28,113 nucleotides of DNA, taken from assembly GCA_035549175.1 (NCBI GenBank), contig DASZRL010000056.1:1-28113 (forward strand), read 5' to 3'. The stretch comes from DASTSN01 sp035549175. Lineage in GTDB: Bacteria > Bacteroidota > Bacteroidia > Chitinophagales > Chitinophagaceae. The notes beneath the pieces are model-generated. The model did not search any database and was not told where the DNA came from. It was given only the letters and a program-made list of their open reading frames with translations. Positions 8,583-15,639 of this stretch are shown one piece after another (position 1 is the first letter of the stretch; every line of letters begins with the position of its first letter). Position numbers and translations under genes: made by a program.

Positions 8583-9149
8583 ATGTTTATTGAACCCGCC
8601 ATACAGGGCCCGCGCCGCGGATGGATCGAGGTTATCTGCGGTTCCATGTTCAGCGGAAAGACCGAAGAACTGATCCGACGGCTCAAGCGGGCGCGGATCG
8701 CGAACCTGAAGGTCGAGATATTCAAGCCGGGCATTGACACGCGCTATGACGAGATCCGGATTGTCTCCCACGATGAGAATGCGATCCACTCCACCCCGGT
8801 TGACAATTCCCAGAAACTGCTGCTTCTTGCCCAGGGGGTGGACGTCATCGGCATTGATGAGGCGCAGTTCTTCGACGACGAGCTTCCCAATGTATGTGAC
8901 GGGCTGGCCCTGCAGGGCATCCGGGTTATCGTCGCCGGCCTGGACATGGATTTCCAGGGAAAGCCCTTCGGCCAGATGCCCTTCCTGATGGCCAAGGCCG
9001 ACTACGTGACCAAGCTGCACGCCATCTGCGTACGATGCGGCAATATCGCCAACTACTCCTACCGGAAAGTACCCCAGGAAGAAACTATCATGCTCGGGGA
9101 GAAGGACGTCTACGAACCCCGGTGCCGCCACTGCTATAACCAGCCATGA
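8583..9149 (+). CDS. tdk: Thymidine kinase (type II)
   Basis: Phosphorylates thymidine to dTMP with ATP in the pyrimidine salvage pathway. The 188-residue protein has the P-loop GSMFSGKT (20-27), the conserved IDEAQFF (91-97) with catalytic Glu93, the VAGLDMDFQGKPFG lasso region (117-130) and the zinc ligands Cys149, Cys152, Cys181 and Cys184 (CVRC and CRHC). All key residues are present and the length is typical of the bacterial zinc-binding class. The stop overlaps the ccmB start by 4 bp (ATGA), so the two are probably translationally coupled even though the functions are unrelated. Confidence 0.97.
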   Translation: MFIEPAIQGPRRGWIEVICGSMFSGKTEELIRRLKRARIANLKVEIFKPGIDTRYDEIRIVSHDENAIHSTPVDNSQKLLLLAQGVDVIGIDEAQFFDDELPNVCDGLALQGIRVIVAGLDMDFQGKPFGQMPFLMAKADYVTKLHAICVRCGNIANYSYRKVPQEETIMLGEKDVYEPRCRHCYNQP

Positions 9150-9808
9150 CCGTGAGATCCCTGCGACATATATACGCCCTTTTCAAAAAAGACCTGCTGC
9201 TTGAACTGCGCCAGCAATATACCTTCTATGGGGTACTGCTTTATATCGGTGCCACTATTTTCGTCCTGTTCATGGCCATTGAGGAACCCGAGACCACCGT
9301 CTGGAACGGCCTGTTCTGGGTGACCCAGCTTTTTATCTGCATCAATGCCGTGGCCAAGAGTTTTTTGCAGGAGAGCCGGGGCAGGATGCTGTACTTTTAT
9401 TCCCTCGCGGGGCCCCGTGATTTCATGCTGGCCAAACTCCTGTTCAATTCCCTGCTCATGATCCTGATGAGCCTGCTGAGCCTGCTGCTTTTTTCGATGT
9501 TCCTCGGAAACCCCCTGCGGCATACCGCGCAGTTTGTAGGCCTCGTGCTGCTGGGCGGGTGGAGTCTCAGCCTCGTTTTTACCTTCCTGGCTGCCATCGC
9601 CGCCAAGGCCCAGCAGAATGCCGCCATCATGGCTATCCTGGGCTTCCCGATCATTTTACCCCAGCTCCTGCTGCTGATGCGCCTGTCCCGGGCCGTGTTC
9701 ACCGACCTGCTCACCATTCCCGCCACGTCGGTATTGCTGCTGGTCGCCCTGGACCTGATGATTGTACTGCTGGCAGTCATCTTATTCCCGTTTCTCTGGA
9801 AGGACTGA
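9146..9808 (+). CDS. ccmB: Heme exporter permease CcmB
   Basis: Integral membrane subunit of the CcmABC(D) heme-handling complex for cytochrome c maturation. The 220-residue protein has six predicted membrane spans (about 25-45, 55-70, 95-120, 130-150, 155-180, 190-217) and the family features FKKDLLLELRQ near the N-terminus and QESRGRMLYFY before the third span. Length fits CcmB. It overlaps tdk by 4 bp and is followed by a ccmC homologue after 138 bp. The partner ATPase CcmA is not in the window, so it must be encoded elsewhere or be replaced. Confidence 0.9.
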   Translation: MTVRSLRHIYALFKKDLLLELRQQYTFYGVLLYIGATIFVLFMAIEEPETTVWNGLFWVTQLFICINAVAKSFLQESRGRMLYFYSLAGPRDFMLAKLLFNSLLMILMSLLSLLLFSMFLGNPLRHTAQFVGLVLLGGWSLSLVFTFLAAIAAKAQQNAAIMAILGFPIILPQLLLLMRLSRAVFTDLLTIPATSVLLLVALDLMIVLLAVILFPFLWKD

Positions 9809-9860
9809 CCCCCGGCCGGACCGGGCTTCAAAATTTATTACGGAATTATCCGAGTCGTCT

Positions 9861-9868
9861 TATTTTTG
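9861..9868 (+). promoter_or_regulatory. Putative -7 element (TATTTTTG) upstream of ccmC
   Basis: Exact TAnnTTTG match in the 138-bp gap between ccmB and ccmC, 79 bp before the chosen ccmC ATG. A clear -33 TTTG is missing (TTTA at 9834-9837 is the nearest). It could separate ccmC-ccmD expression from the tdk-ccmB unit. Confidence 0.3.
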
Positions 9869-9946
9869 CTGCCTGAATGCCGGTAACCGAGAAGCCGCCT
9901 GCCCGCGCGCACCGTGTTTGGTATACCATCCGGCAGCATTCTGTTT

Positions 9947-10642
9947 ATGCACAAATCCTGGTGGAAGATATTAAGCGTCCTCTTACTGACTTACACGTTT
10001 ACCGCTGGACTGTTACTGGATGTGCCCCACCTGCCCGCCCTGCAGGAGACGATCCGCAACCTGTACTTTCACGTTTGCATGTGGTTCTGCATGATGATCC
10101 TGTTCACGGTTTCGGTGGTCAACTCCGTCAAGTACCTGCGCACCAACCGCATCCGGTATGACATCTATGCCCGCCAGTACGCCACGGTGGGCATTGTTTT
10201 CGGGGTGCTGGGCTATGCCACGGGTACCATCTGGATGAGTTATACCTGGGCAGACCCCAATAACCCGGCCGCGGCTTCCTTCAGCGCGATCGCGCGGGAA
10301 CCCAAACTGATCGGCGCGGCCATTGCCCTGCTCATATACCTGGCCTACCACGTGCTGCGGGATTCCATCCCGGATTTGGATCGCCGCGCCCGGGTCAGCG
10401 CCGTGTACAACATCTTTGCCTATGCCATGCTATTCCCTACCATCTGGATCCTCCCCCGGCTGTTGCCCAGCCTGCACCCCGGCCGGGAAGGAAACCCGGC
10501 CCTGAACTTCAGCGATATTGACAACCGGATGCGGGTGGTATTTTACCCGGCTGTGCTGGGCTGGACCCTGTTGGGTGTCTGGATCAGCACGCTGAAGATC
10601 CGGCTGAATATACTAAAGGAAAAAACCCTGATTCATCCCTGA
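9947..10642 (+). CDS. ccmC: Cytochrome c biogenesis protein CcmC/CcsA-like (heme-handling family)
   Basis: Inner-membrane heme-handling protein that in the family presents heme to CcmE on the periplasmic side. With the ATG at 9947 it has 231 residues and six predicted membrane spans; a GTG at 9914 would add 11 residues but gives no better N-terminus. A His lies in YFHVCMWF, matching the first conserved heme-ligand helix, and a second in LHPGREGNP before the last span. The central periplasmic stretch reads TIWMSYTWADPNNPAAASF and then REPKLIGAAI: the position expected to hold the tandem tryptophans of the WWD motif has one Trp and a small-residue insertion. Assignment to the family is firm; normal heme presentation is less certain. 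Confidence 0.85.
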   Translation: MHKSWWKILSVLLLTYTFTAGLLLDVPHLPALQETIRNLYFHVCMWFCMMILFTVSVVNSVKYLRTNRIRYDIYARQYATVGIVFGVLGYATGTIWMSYTWADPNNPAAASFSAIAREPKLIGAAIALLIYLAYHVLRDSIPDLDRRARVSAVYNIFAYAMLFPTIWILPRLLPSLHPGREGNPALNFSDIDNRMRVVFYPAVLGWTLLGVWISTLKIRLNILKEKTLIHP

Positions 10643-10658
10643 TATAACCTCCCCCACC

Positions 10659-10892
10659 ATGACTGGCACGCAAAAATTGATTTCCCTGCTGACCGCCCTC
10701 CTGCTTTCCGTGGTATCCTTTGCACAGGACAGCTCAGGCAAGGAAGTGGAAATGGCCGACCAGATGCGCAGCAACGGACGGATCTATGTCGTGATTGCGG
10801 TCATGCTGACGATCCTGGCAGGCCTGATCCTTTACGTGGTGCGGCTGGACAAGAAAATAGCCAAGTGGGAAAAGCAGGAGGGCAAATCCTGA
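10659..10892 (+). CDS. Small membrane protein, CcmD-like
   Basis: A 77-residue protein with a hydrophobic, signal-like N-terminus ending in FAQD (residues 1-23), a short polar stretch, one membrane span (about 43-63) and a lysine-rich cytosolic tail containing RLDKKIAKWEKQ. A single span followed by a basic, coiled tail matches CcmD, the small partner that stabilises CcmC and CcmE. It starts 16 bp after ccmC, so it is co-transcribed. The cleavable-looking N-terminus is longer than in proteobacterial CcmD. No ccmE follows: the next gene is a glutamate dehydrogenase. Confidence 0.7.
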   Translation: MTGTQKLISLLTALLLSVVSFAQDSSGKEVEMADQMRSNGRIYVVIAVMLTILAGLILYVVRLDKKIAKWEKQEGKS

Positions 10893-11044
10893 CCTGGACC
10901 GGGCGAAAATTCCCCGGGCCGGGTATACTTAAATTTCTTTTAACTCGTTGAAAGGTAATTACAACAACCCGGGCTGAAAGGACCGGAACGGAATAACGAA
11001 ACTTATGTTTACATTAATTAACGAACGTTTATAAAACATACCGT

Positions 11045-12460
11045 ATGGCAGACAGTACCTATAGCTTCTTCGGCGCCGTGGAGCAAAGCTTCGACAAAGC
11101 CGCCAAATTTACCAACTGGGACCCGGGTATCCTGGAACAGATCAAGCAGTGCAACAGCGTATACCGCATGCACTTCCCCGTTAAGATCGGTGACAAGATC
11201 GAAGTAATCAAGGCCTACCGGGTGCAGCACTCCCACCACAAGACCCCGTGTAAGGGCGGGATTCGTTTCGCTACGACCGTCAACCTGGACGAAGTAATGG
11301 CACTGGCTGCCCTGATGACCTACAAGTGCGCCATCGTGAACGTACCCTTCGGCGGGGCCAAGGGCGGTATTGCGATCGATCCCAAAAAGTATTCCGCCTA
11401 TGACCTGGAAAAAATCACCCGGCGCTACACCTCCGAGCTCATCAAAAAGAACTTTATCGGGCCCGGGACCGACGTCCCGGCTCCTGATTACGGGACCGGC
11501 GAACGGGAAATGGCCTGGATCCTGGACACCTATACCAGCATGAAGCCCGGCGAAATCGACGCCCTGGGGTGTGTAACGGGCAAGCCGGTCACCCAGGGCG
11601 GCGTGCGCGGTCGCCGCGAGGCCACCGGCCTGGGCGTTTTTTACGGGCTGCGTGAGGTCTGCCAGATGCCGGACATCATGAAAAAACTGGGGATGACCGT
11701 GGGTGTGGAAGGTAAATCCGTCGTCATCCAGGGCCTGGGTAACGTGGGGTACCATACTGCCAAATTCTTCCAGCAGGCCGGAGCTCGCATTATCGCGCTG
11801 GCCGAATACGAGGGCGCCATACGTAACGACAAGGGGCTGGACGTCGAAGCCGTTTTCCAGCACCGCCGGGCTACGGGGTCGATCCTGAACTTCCCGGGTG
11901 CCACCAATGTCGAAAATTCGTCGGAAGCCCTGGAACTGGAATGTGATATCCTGATTCCTGCCGCCCTCGAAAATGTGATCAACGGGGAAAATGCACCCCG
12001 CATCAAGGCGCGGATGATCGGGGAAGCCGCCAATGGCCCGCTGACCCCGGAGGCCGATGAGGTCCTGATTAAAAAAGGTGTCCTGGTCGTTCCTGACATG
12101 TACCTGAATGCCGGCGGGGTGACCGTATCTTATTTTGAGTGGCTCAAGAACCTCAGCCACGTTCGCTACGGACGCATGGAGAAGCGCTTTACCGAAAACC
12201 TGAATACCCATATCCTGGGGCAGATCGAAGAGCTGACCGGCAAACAAGTCAGCCGCCATGAACGGGAGTTCATCATGCACGGGCCTGAGGAAGCCGATCT
12301 GGTTTACAGCGGCCTGGAAGAGACGATGATCGGAGCTACCCGGGAGATTATGGACATGTGGAAATCGAACCCCGCCATCCCGGACATGCGTACGGCCGCC
12401 TATGTGGTCGCCATTAATAAGGTGGGAACGGCCTATGCGGAGCTGGGTATTTTCCCCTGA
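11045..12460 (+). CDS. gdhA: Glutamate dehydrogenase (Glu/Leu/Phe/Val dehydrogenase family)
   Basis: Reversible oxidative deamination of glutamate to 2-oxoglutarate and ammonia with NAD(P). The 471-residue protein has the substrate Lys70 in TPCKGGIRF, Lys94 in MTYKCAIVNVPF, Lys106 in GGAKGG, the DVPAPDYGTG turn (143-151) and the dinucleotide motif GLGNVG (230-235). It is longer than the common 415-425-residue enzymes, with extra sequence at the C-terminus (HERE FIMHGPEEADLVYSGLEE region). Substrate preference among family members cannot be fixed from sequence, but glutamate is most likely. A 152-bp gap precedes it, holding only an imperfect -7 (TATGTTTA, 11004-11011), and a strong terminator follows. 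Confidence 0.9.
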   Translation: MADSTYSFFGAVEQSFDKAAKFTNWDPGILEQIKQCNSVYRMHFPVKIGDKIEVIKAYRVQHSHHKTPCKGGIRFATTVNLDEVMALAALMTYKCAIVNVPFGGAKGGIAIDPKKYSAYDLEKITRRYTSELIKKNFIGPGTDVPAPDYGTGEREMAWILDTYTSMKPGEIDALGCVTGKPVTQGGVRGRREATGLGVFYGLREVCQMPDIMKKLGMTVGVEGKSVVIQGLGNVGYHTAKFFQQAGARIIALAEYEGAIRNDKGLDVEAVFQHRRATGSILNFPGATNVENSSEALELECDILIPAALENVINGENAPRIKARMIGEAANGPLTPEADEVLIKKGVLVVPDMYLNAGGVTVSYFEWLKNLSHVRYGRMEKRFTENLNTHILGQIEELTGKQVSRHEREFIMHGPEEADLVYSGLEETMIGATREIMDMWKSNPAIPDMRTAAYVVAINKVGTAYAELGIFP

Positions 12461-12491
12461 CAGCCACCATCCGCTGGCAAATTACCGCATC

Positions 12492-12517
12492 AGTCCCCGC
12501 AGCCGGGGACTTTTTTT
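12492..12517 (+). terminator. Rho-independent terminator after glutamate dehydrogenase
   Basis: AGTCCCCG (12492-12499) pairs perfectly with CGGGGACT (12504-12511) around a CAGC loop and is followed by seven T (12511-12517). The T-run runs into the stop codon of the convergent gene at 12516-12518. Confidence 0.93.
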
Positions 12518-12974
12518 ATTCCGGGCCCGGGCCCGTCTCCGACCAGGCGGGCAGCCGGTCCAGTGGCCGAAGCACGCTGCCGGTCTTTTCCCAGCCCATC
12601 GTCCGGGAACCGTTGGTGATTACCACCAGGCAGGCCGGCACGCTCAGGTGGTAGCGGAGGGCCTGCAGCAGAACCTCTTCAGCCAGGTCCTGGCCCGGGC
12701 GCTTGCACTCCACAAGCATCCAGGGCCGGTGGTGGCGGTCGTAAACCAGGATATCAAAACGCTTGCTGAGTTCCCCCACCCGGATCCCTTTTTCCACCGC
12801 GATCAGGGAGGCGGGATAACCCAGGACCTGCACCAGGTAGTTGATAAAGTTCTGGCGGACCCATTCCTCCTCGGTGAGTTGCAGCCACCGGCGGCGGATG
12901 CTGTCAAAAATATACTCCCGGCCATCCTGGCGTTTCAGACGAAACGACGGTTCGGGAAAGGCAACCTGGATCAT
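12516..12974 (-). CDS. Solitary HsdR N-terminal-type PD-(D/E)XK protein
   Basis: The 152-residue protein matches the N-terminal nuclease domain of type I restriction HsdR subunits (HSDR_N_2 type) but stands alone: no helicase part, no hsdM or hsdS nearby. The nuclease core is visible as Asp74 in KRFDILVYD and Glu89-x-Lys91 in MLVECKRP, followed by a helix with QALRYHL. Solitary versions are common and conserved in Bacteroidota, so it is probably a housekeeping DNA-associated protein rather than a restriction system remnant; this is inference. It is divergent from AMP nucleosidase with only 46 bp between start codons, so the promoters must overlap (TATTTTCG, one mismatch to the -7 box, lies just upstream of its ATG). 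Confidence 0.85.
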   Translation of the reverse strand: MIQVAFPEPSFRLKRQDGREYIFDSIRRRWLQLTEEEWVRQNFINYLVQVLGYPASLIAVEKGIRVGELSKRFDILVYDRHHRPWMLVECKRPGQDLAEEVLLQALRYHLSVPACLVVITNGSRTMGWEKTGSVLRPLDRLPAWSETGPGPE

Positions 12975-13020
12975 GGCACGAAAATAATTTGTTTAAATTA
13001 GCTCATTTAACCGGTCAGAC

Positions 13021-13791
13021 ATGAAGACCAAAGAAGAGATTGTACAAAACTGGCTTCCCCGCTATACCGGGGAGAAACTCGAGAATTTCGGGCATTATAT
13101 CCTGCTGACCAACTTCGGCAATTATGTCCAGATGTTCGCGGAATGGAACAAGGTACCGGTAGTCGGGGAGGACCGGCCTATGCAGTGCGCCACAGCGGAA
13201 GATATCACCATCATCAATTTCGGAATGGGCAGCCCCACCGCGGCGACCATCATGGACCTGCTGACGGCCATTGAACCCCGGGCCGTGTTGTTCCTGGGCA
13301 AGTGCGGCGGCCTGAAGAAACGCAACAAACTCGGAGACCTCATCCTTCCCATTGCCGCCATCCGGGGTGAAGGGACCTCAAACGACTATTTCCCCACCGA
13401 AGTGCCGGCCCTCCCGGCCTTTGCGCTGCAGAAGGCCGTATCGACCACGATCCGGGATTACCAGGTGGATTACTGGACGGGCACGGTCTATACCACCAAC
13501 CGGCGCGTCTGGGAACACGATGAGGATTTCAAGAATTACCTCCAGAAAATCCGCGCCTACGCCATTGATATGGAAACGGCCACGATCTTTACCGTAGGCT
13601 TTTATAACAAGATCCCGACGGGGGCCCTGCTGCTGGTAAGCGACCAGCCGATGGTGCCGGAGGGGGTCAAGACGGAAGCCAGTGACCGCAAAGTGACGGA
13701 AAAGTATGTACGCAATCACCTGCATATCGGGATCGACTCCCTGAAGCAGCTGATCAATAACGGGCTGACGGTCCGTCATCTGCGGTTTTGA
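13021..13791 (+). CDS. amn: AMP nucleosidase, short form
   Basis: Hydrolyses AMP to adenine and ribose 5-phosphate. The 256-residue protein corresponds to the catalytic nucleoside-phosphorylase-like domain only; the E. coli enzyme is about 480 residues and carries an additional N-terminal regulatory domain, absent here. Visible are FGMGSP (67-72), FLGKCGGL (91-98), the DMETA motif (183-187) with the ribose-binding Glu, and SDQP (207-210). The short form is usual in Bacteroidota. Only 10 bp separate its stop from the ABC-transporter ATPase start, so they form one transcript. Confidence 0.92.
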   Translation: MKTKEEIVQNWLPRYTGEKLENFGHYILLTNFGNYVQMFAEWNKVPVVGEDRPMQCATAEDITIINFGMGSPTAATIMDLLTAIEPRAVLFLGKCGGLKKRNKLGDLILPIAAIRGEGTSNDYFPTEVPALPAFALQKAVSTTIRDYQVDYWTGTVYTTNRRVWEHDEDFKNYLQKIRAYAIDMETATIFTVGFYNKIPTGALLLVSDQPMVPEGVKTEASDRKVTEKYVRNHLHIGIDSLKQLINNGLTVRHLRF

Positions 13792-13801
13792 ATCCGCCTG
13801 C

Positions 13802-15514
13802 ATGGAACCCCTCCTGGAAATAAAAAACCTGTCCGTTGATTTCCTGTCCCCCGAAGGGCCGGTTCCGGCGTTACGGAACATCTCCTTTTCGGTCCATCGC
13901 GGAGAAATCGTCGCCCTGGTGGGTGAATCCGGCTCCGGTAAATCGGTGACGTCCCTGGCCATCCTGCAATTATTGCCCACTCCGCCGGCCAGGTACCTGG
14001 CCGGCGACATCCGGTTCACGCGGGAGCCGGGTACATCCCTGAACCTGCTTAAAGCCACCCCGGCCCAGCTGCAAAAACTGCGGGGTAACCGCATGGCCAT
14101 GATCTTCCAGGACCCCATGAGTTCCCTGAACCCGGTGATGACCTGCGGCCGCCAGGTAGCTGAAGCGATCCGCCTTCACCAGGGCCTTGCCCGCCCCAGG
14201 GCGGAGGAGCTAGCCCTGCACTGGCTGGAGCGTGTACGGCTACCCCGGCCCGGGCAGTTGATGCGCCGCTACCCGCACCAGCTCAGCGGCGGCCAGCAGC
14301 AGCGGGTCATGATCGCCATGGCAATGGCCTGCCAGCCCGACCTGCTGATTTGTGACGAGCCCACCACCGCCCTGGATGTCACCGTACAAAAGACCATCCT
14401 GTCCCTGTTGCGGGAATTGCAGCAGGAGCGGGACATGGGAGTCATCTTTATCACGCATGATCTGGGCGTAGTCGCGGAAATTGCGGACCGCGCCCTGGTG
14501 ATGTACCGGGGCGAGATCCTGGAGCAGGGCCCCGTAGCCTCGCTGTTCCGCGAGCCGGCCCACCCCTATACCCGGGCCCTGCTCGCGTGCCGGCCGATCC
14601 TGCACCCACGGGGCCAGCCCTTGCCGGTAGTGGAGGATTTCCTGGGGAACCGGCCGGTACCGATGCAGCCGCCCGTCGTAGGGGAACAGCCCGCGATCCC
14701 GCCGGCGCAGCCCGCGGAAAGAGAGGTACTGGTGCAGGTAGACCAACTCCGCGTACAATACCCCGCAGGCAGGAACTGGCTGGGCAGGCCCCGACGGATG
14801 CAGACTGCCGTTGACGGAGTCAGTTTTGACCTGTTCCGCCACGAGGTGCTGGGGCTGGTAGGTGAATCCGGTTGCGGGAAAACCACCCTGGGCAGGACCC
14901 TGCTGCGCCTGGTTGAACCATCCGGGGGAACGATCCGCTTTCGCGGGCAGGACCTGACCGGTCGCAGCCAGCAGGACCTGCGAGGCCTTCGGCGGGACGT
15001 ACAACTGGTCTTTCAGGACCCCTACTCCTCCCTGAATCCCCGGCTCTCCGTCGGGGAGGCCATCATGGAGCCCATGAAGGTCCACGGACTGGCCAGCCGC
15101 AGGGAACGCCGGGAACGGGCCATCGCCCTGCTGGAAAAGGTAAACCTCCGGGCGGACCATTTCCATCGCTATCCGCATTCCTTTTCAGGAGGTCAGCGGC
15201 AGCGCATTGTCATCGCAAGGGCCCTGGCCCTGGAACCTTCCTTCCTGGTCTGCGATGAATCGGTATCCGCCCTGGACGTGAGCGTGCAGGCCCAGGTACT
15301 AAACCTGCTGAATGAACTGAAACGGGAGCTGGATCTGACGATGCTCTTTATCTCCCATGACCTGGCTGTGGTCCATTATATCAGCGACCGGATCCTGGTG
15401 ATGCAGGAAGGCCGTATCGTGGAATCCGGCCCGGCTGACCAGGTCTTTTACCATCCGCACAATCCCTATACCCAGGCCCTGCTTGCGGCCCTTCCCGGCC
15501 GGATGCCGGCCTGA
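13802..15514 (+). CDS. Fused two-domain ABC transporter ATPase, oligopeptide/dipeptide type
   Basis: A single 570-residue protein carries two nucleotide-binding domains equal to DppD and DppF fused, as in YejF and GsiA. Domain 1: Walker A GESGSGKS (41-48), signature LSGGQQQR (161-168), Walker B LLICDE (181-186). Domain 2: Walker A GESGCGKT (354-361), signature FSGGQRQR (461-468), Walker B FLVCDE (481-486). Both retain the catalytic Glu; the second reads DES where DEP is usual. The linker has the C-terminal oligopeptide-type HPYTRALL element. It would energise peptide or nickel uptake, but no permease or binding protein gene is adjacent, so the partners lie elsewhere. Confidence 0.93.
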   Translation: MEPLLEIKNLSVDFLSPEGPVPALRNISFSVHRGEIVALVGESGSGKSVTSLAILQLLPTPPARYLAGDIRFTREPGTSLNLLKATPAQLQKLRGNRMAMIFQDPMSSLNPVMTCGRQVAEAIRLHQGLARPRAEELALHWLERVRLPRPGQLMRRYPHQLSGGQQQRVMIAMAMACQPDLLICDEPTTALDVTVQKTILSLLRELQQERDMGVIFITHDLGVVAEIADRALVMYRGEILEQGPVASLFREPAHPYTRALLACRPILHPRGQPLPVVEDFLGNRPVPMQPPVVGEQPAIPPAQPAEREVLVQVDQLRVQYPAGRNWLGRPRRMQTAVDGVSFDLFRHEVLGLVGESGCGKTTLGRTLLRLVEPSGGTIRFRGQDLTGRSQQDLRGLRRDVQLVFQDPYSSLNPRLSVGEAIMEPMKVHGLASRRERRERAIALLEKVNLRADHFHRYPHSFSGGQRQRIVIARALALEPSFLVCDESVSALDVSVQAQVLNLLNELKRELDLTMLFISHDLAVVHYISDRILVMQEGRIVESGPADQVFYHPHNPYTQALLAALPGRMPA

Positions 15515-15531
15515 CCTGCCGGCGACGAGGC

Positions 15532-15639
15532 CTATTGCCCGTCATCCTGGTTCCGGTCGTAAAATCCCCTGGCACTCGGATAGGTGGCGTACAGCAGCCG
15601 CTTCAATTCCCGGTTCAGCTGGGCTGCCAGCGACTCCCG
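15532..15639 (-). other. Out-of-frame continuation of the TraB/GumN gene 3' end
   Basis: Directly after the TraB stop at 15615 the -1/+1 frame is open from 15639 to a TAG at 15532-15534 and reads like protein: ESLAAQLNRELKRLLYATYP and then SARGFYDRNQDDGQ. One extra base in the GGG run near 15635-15637 would join it to the main frame and extend the protein by about 30 residues, ending 17 bp from the convergent ABC gene. Either the gene carries a recent frameshift or the sequence has a one-base error there. Confidence 0.5.

Noticed and set aside
12516..12974. Remnant of a type I restriction-modification system
   Set aside because: No hsdM, hsdS or helicase fragments are nearby, and the small protein looks intact with conserved catalytic residues; solitary forms are normal in Bacteroidota.
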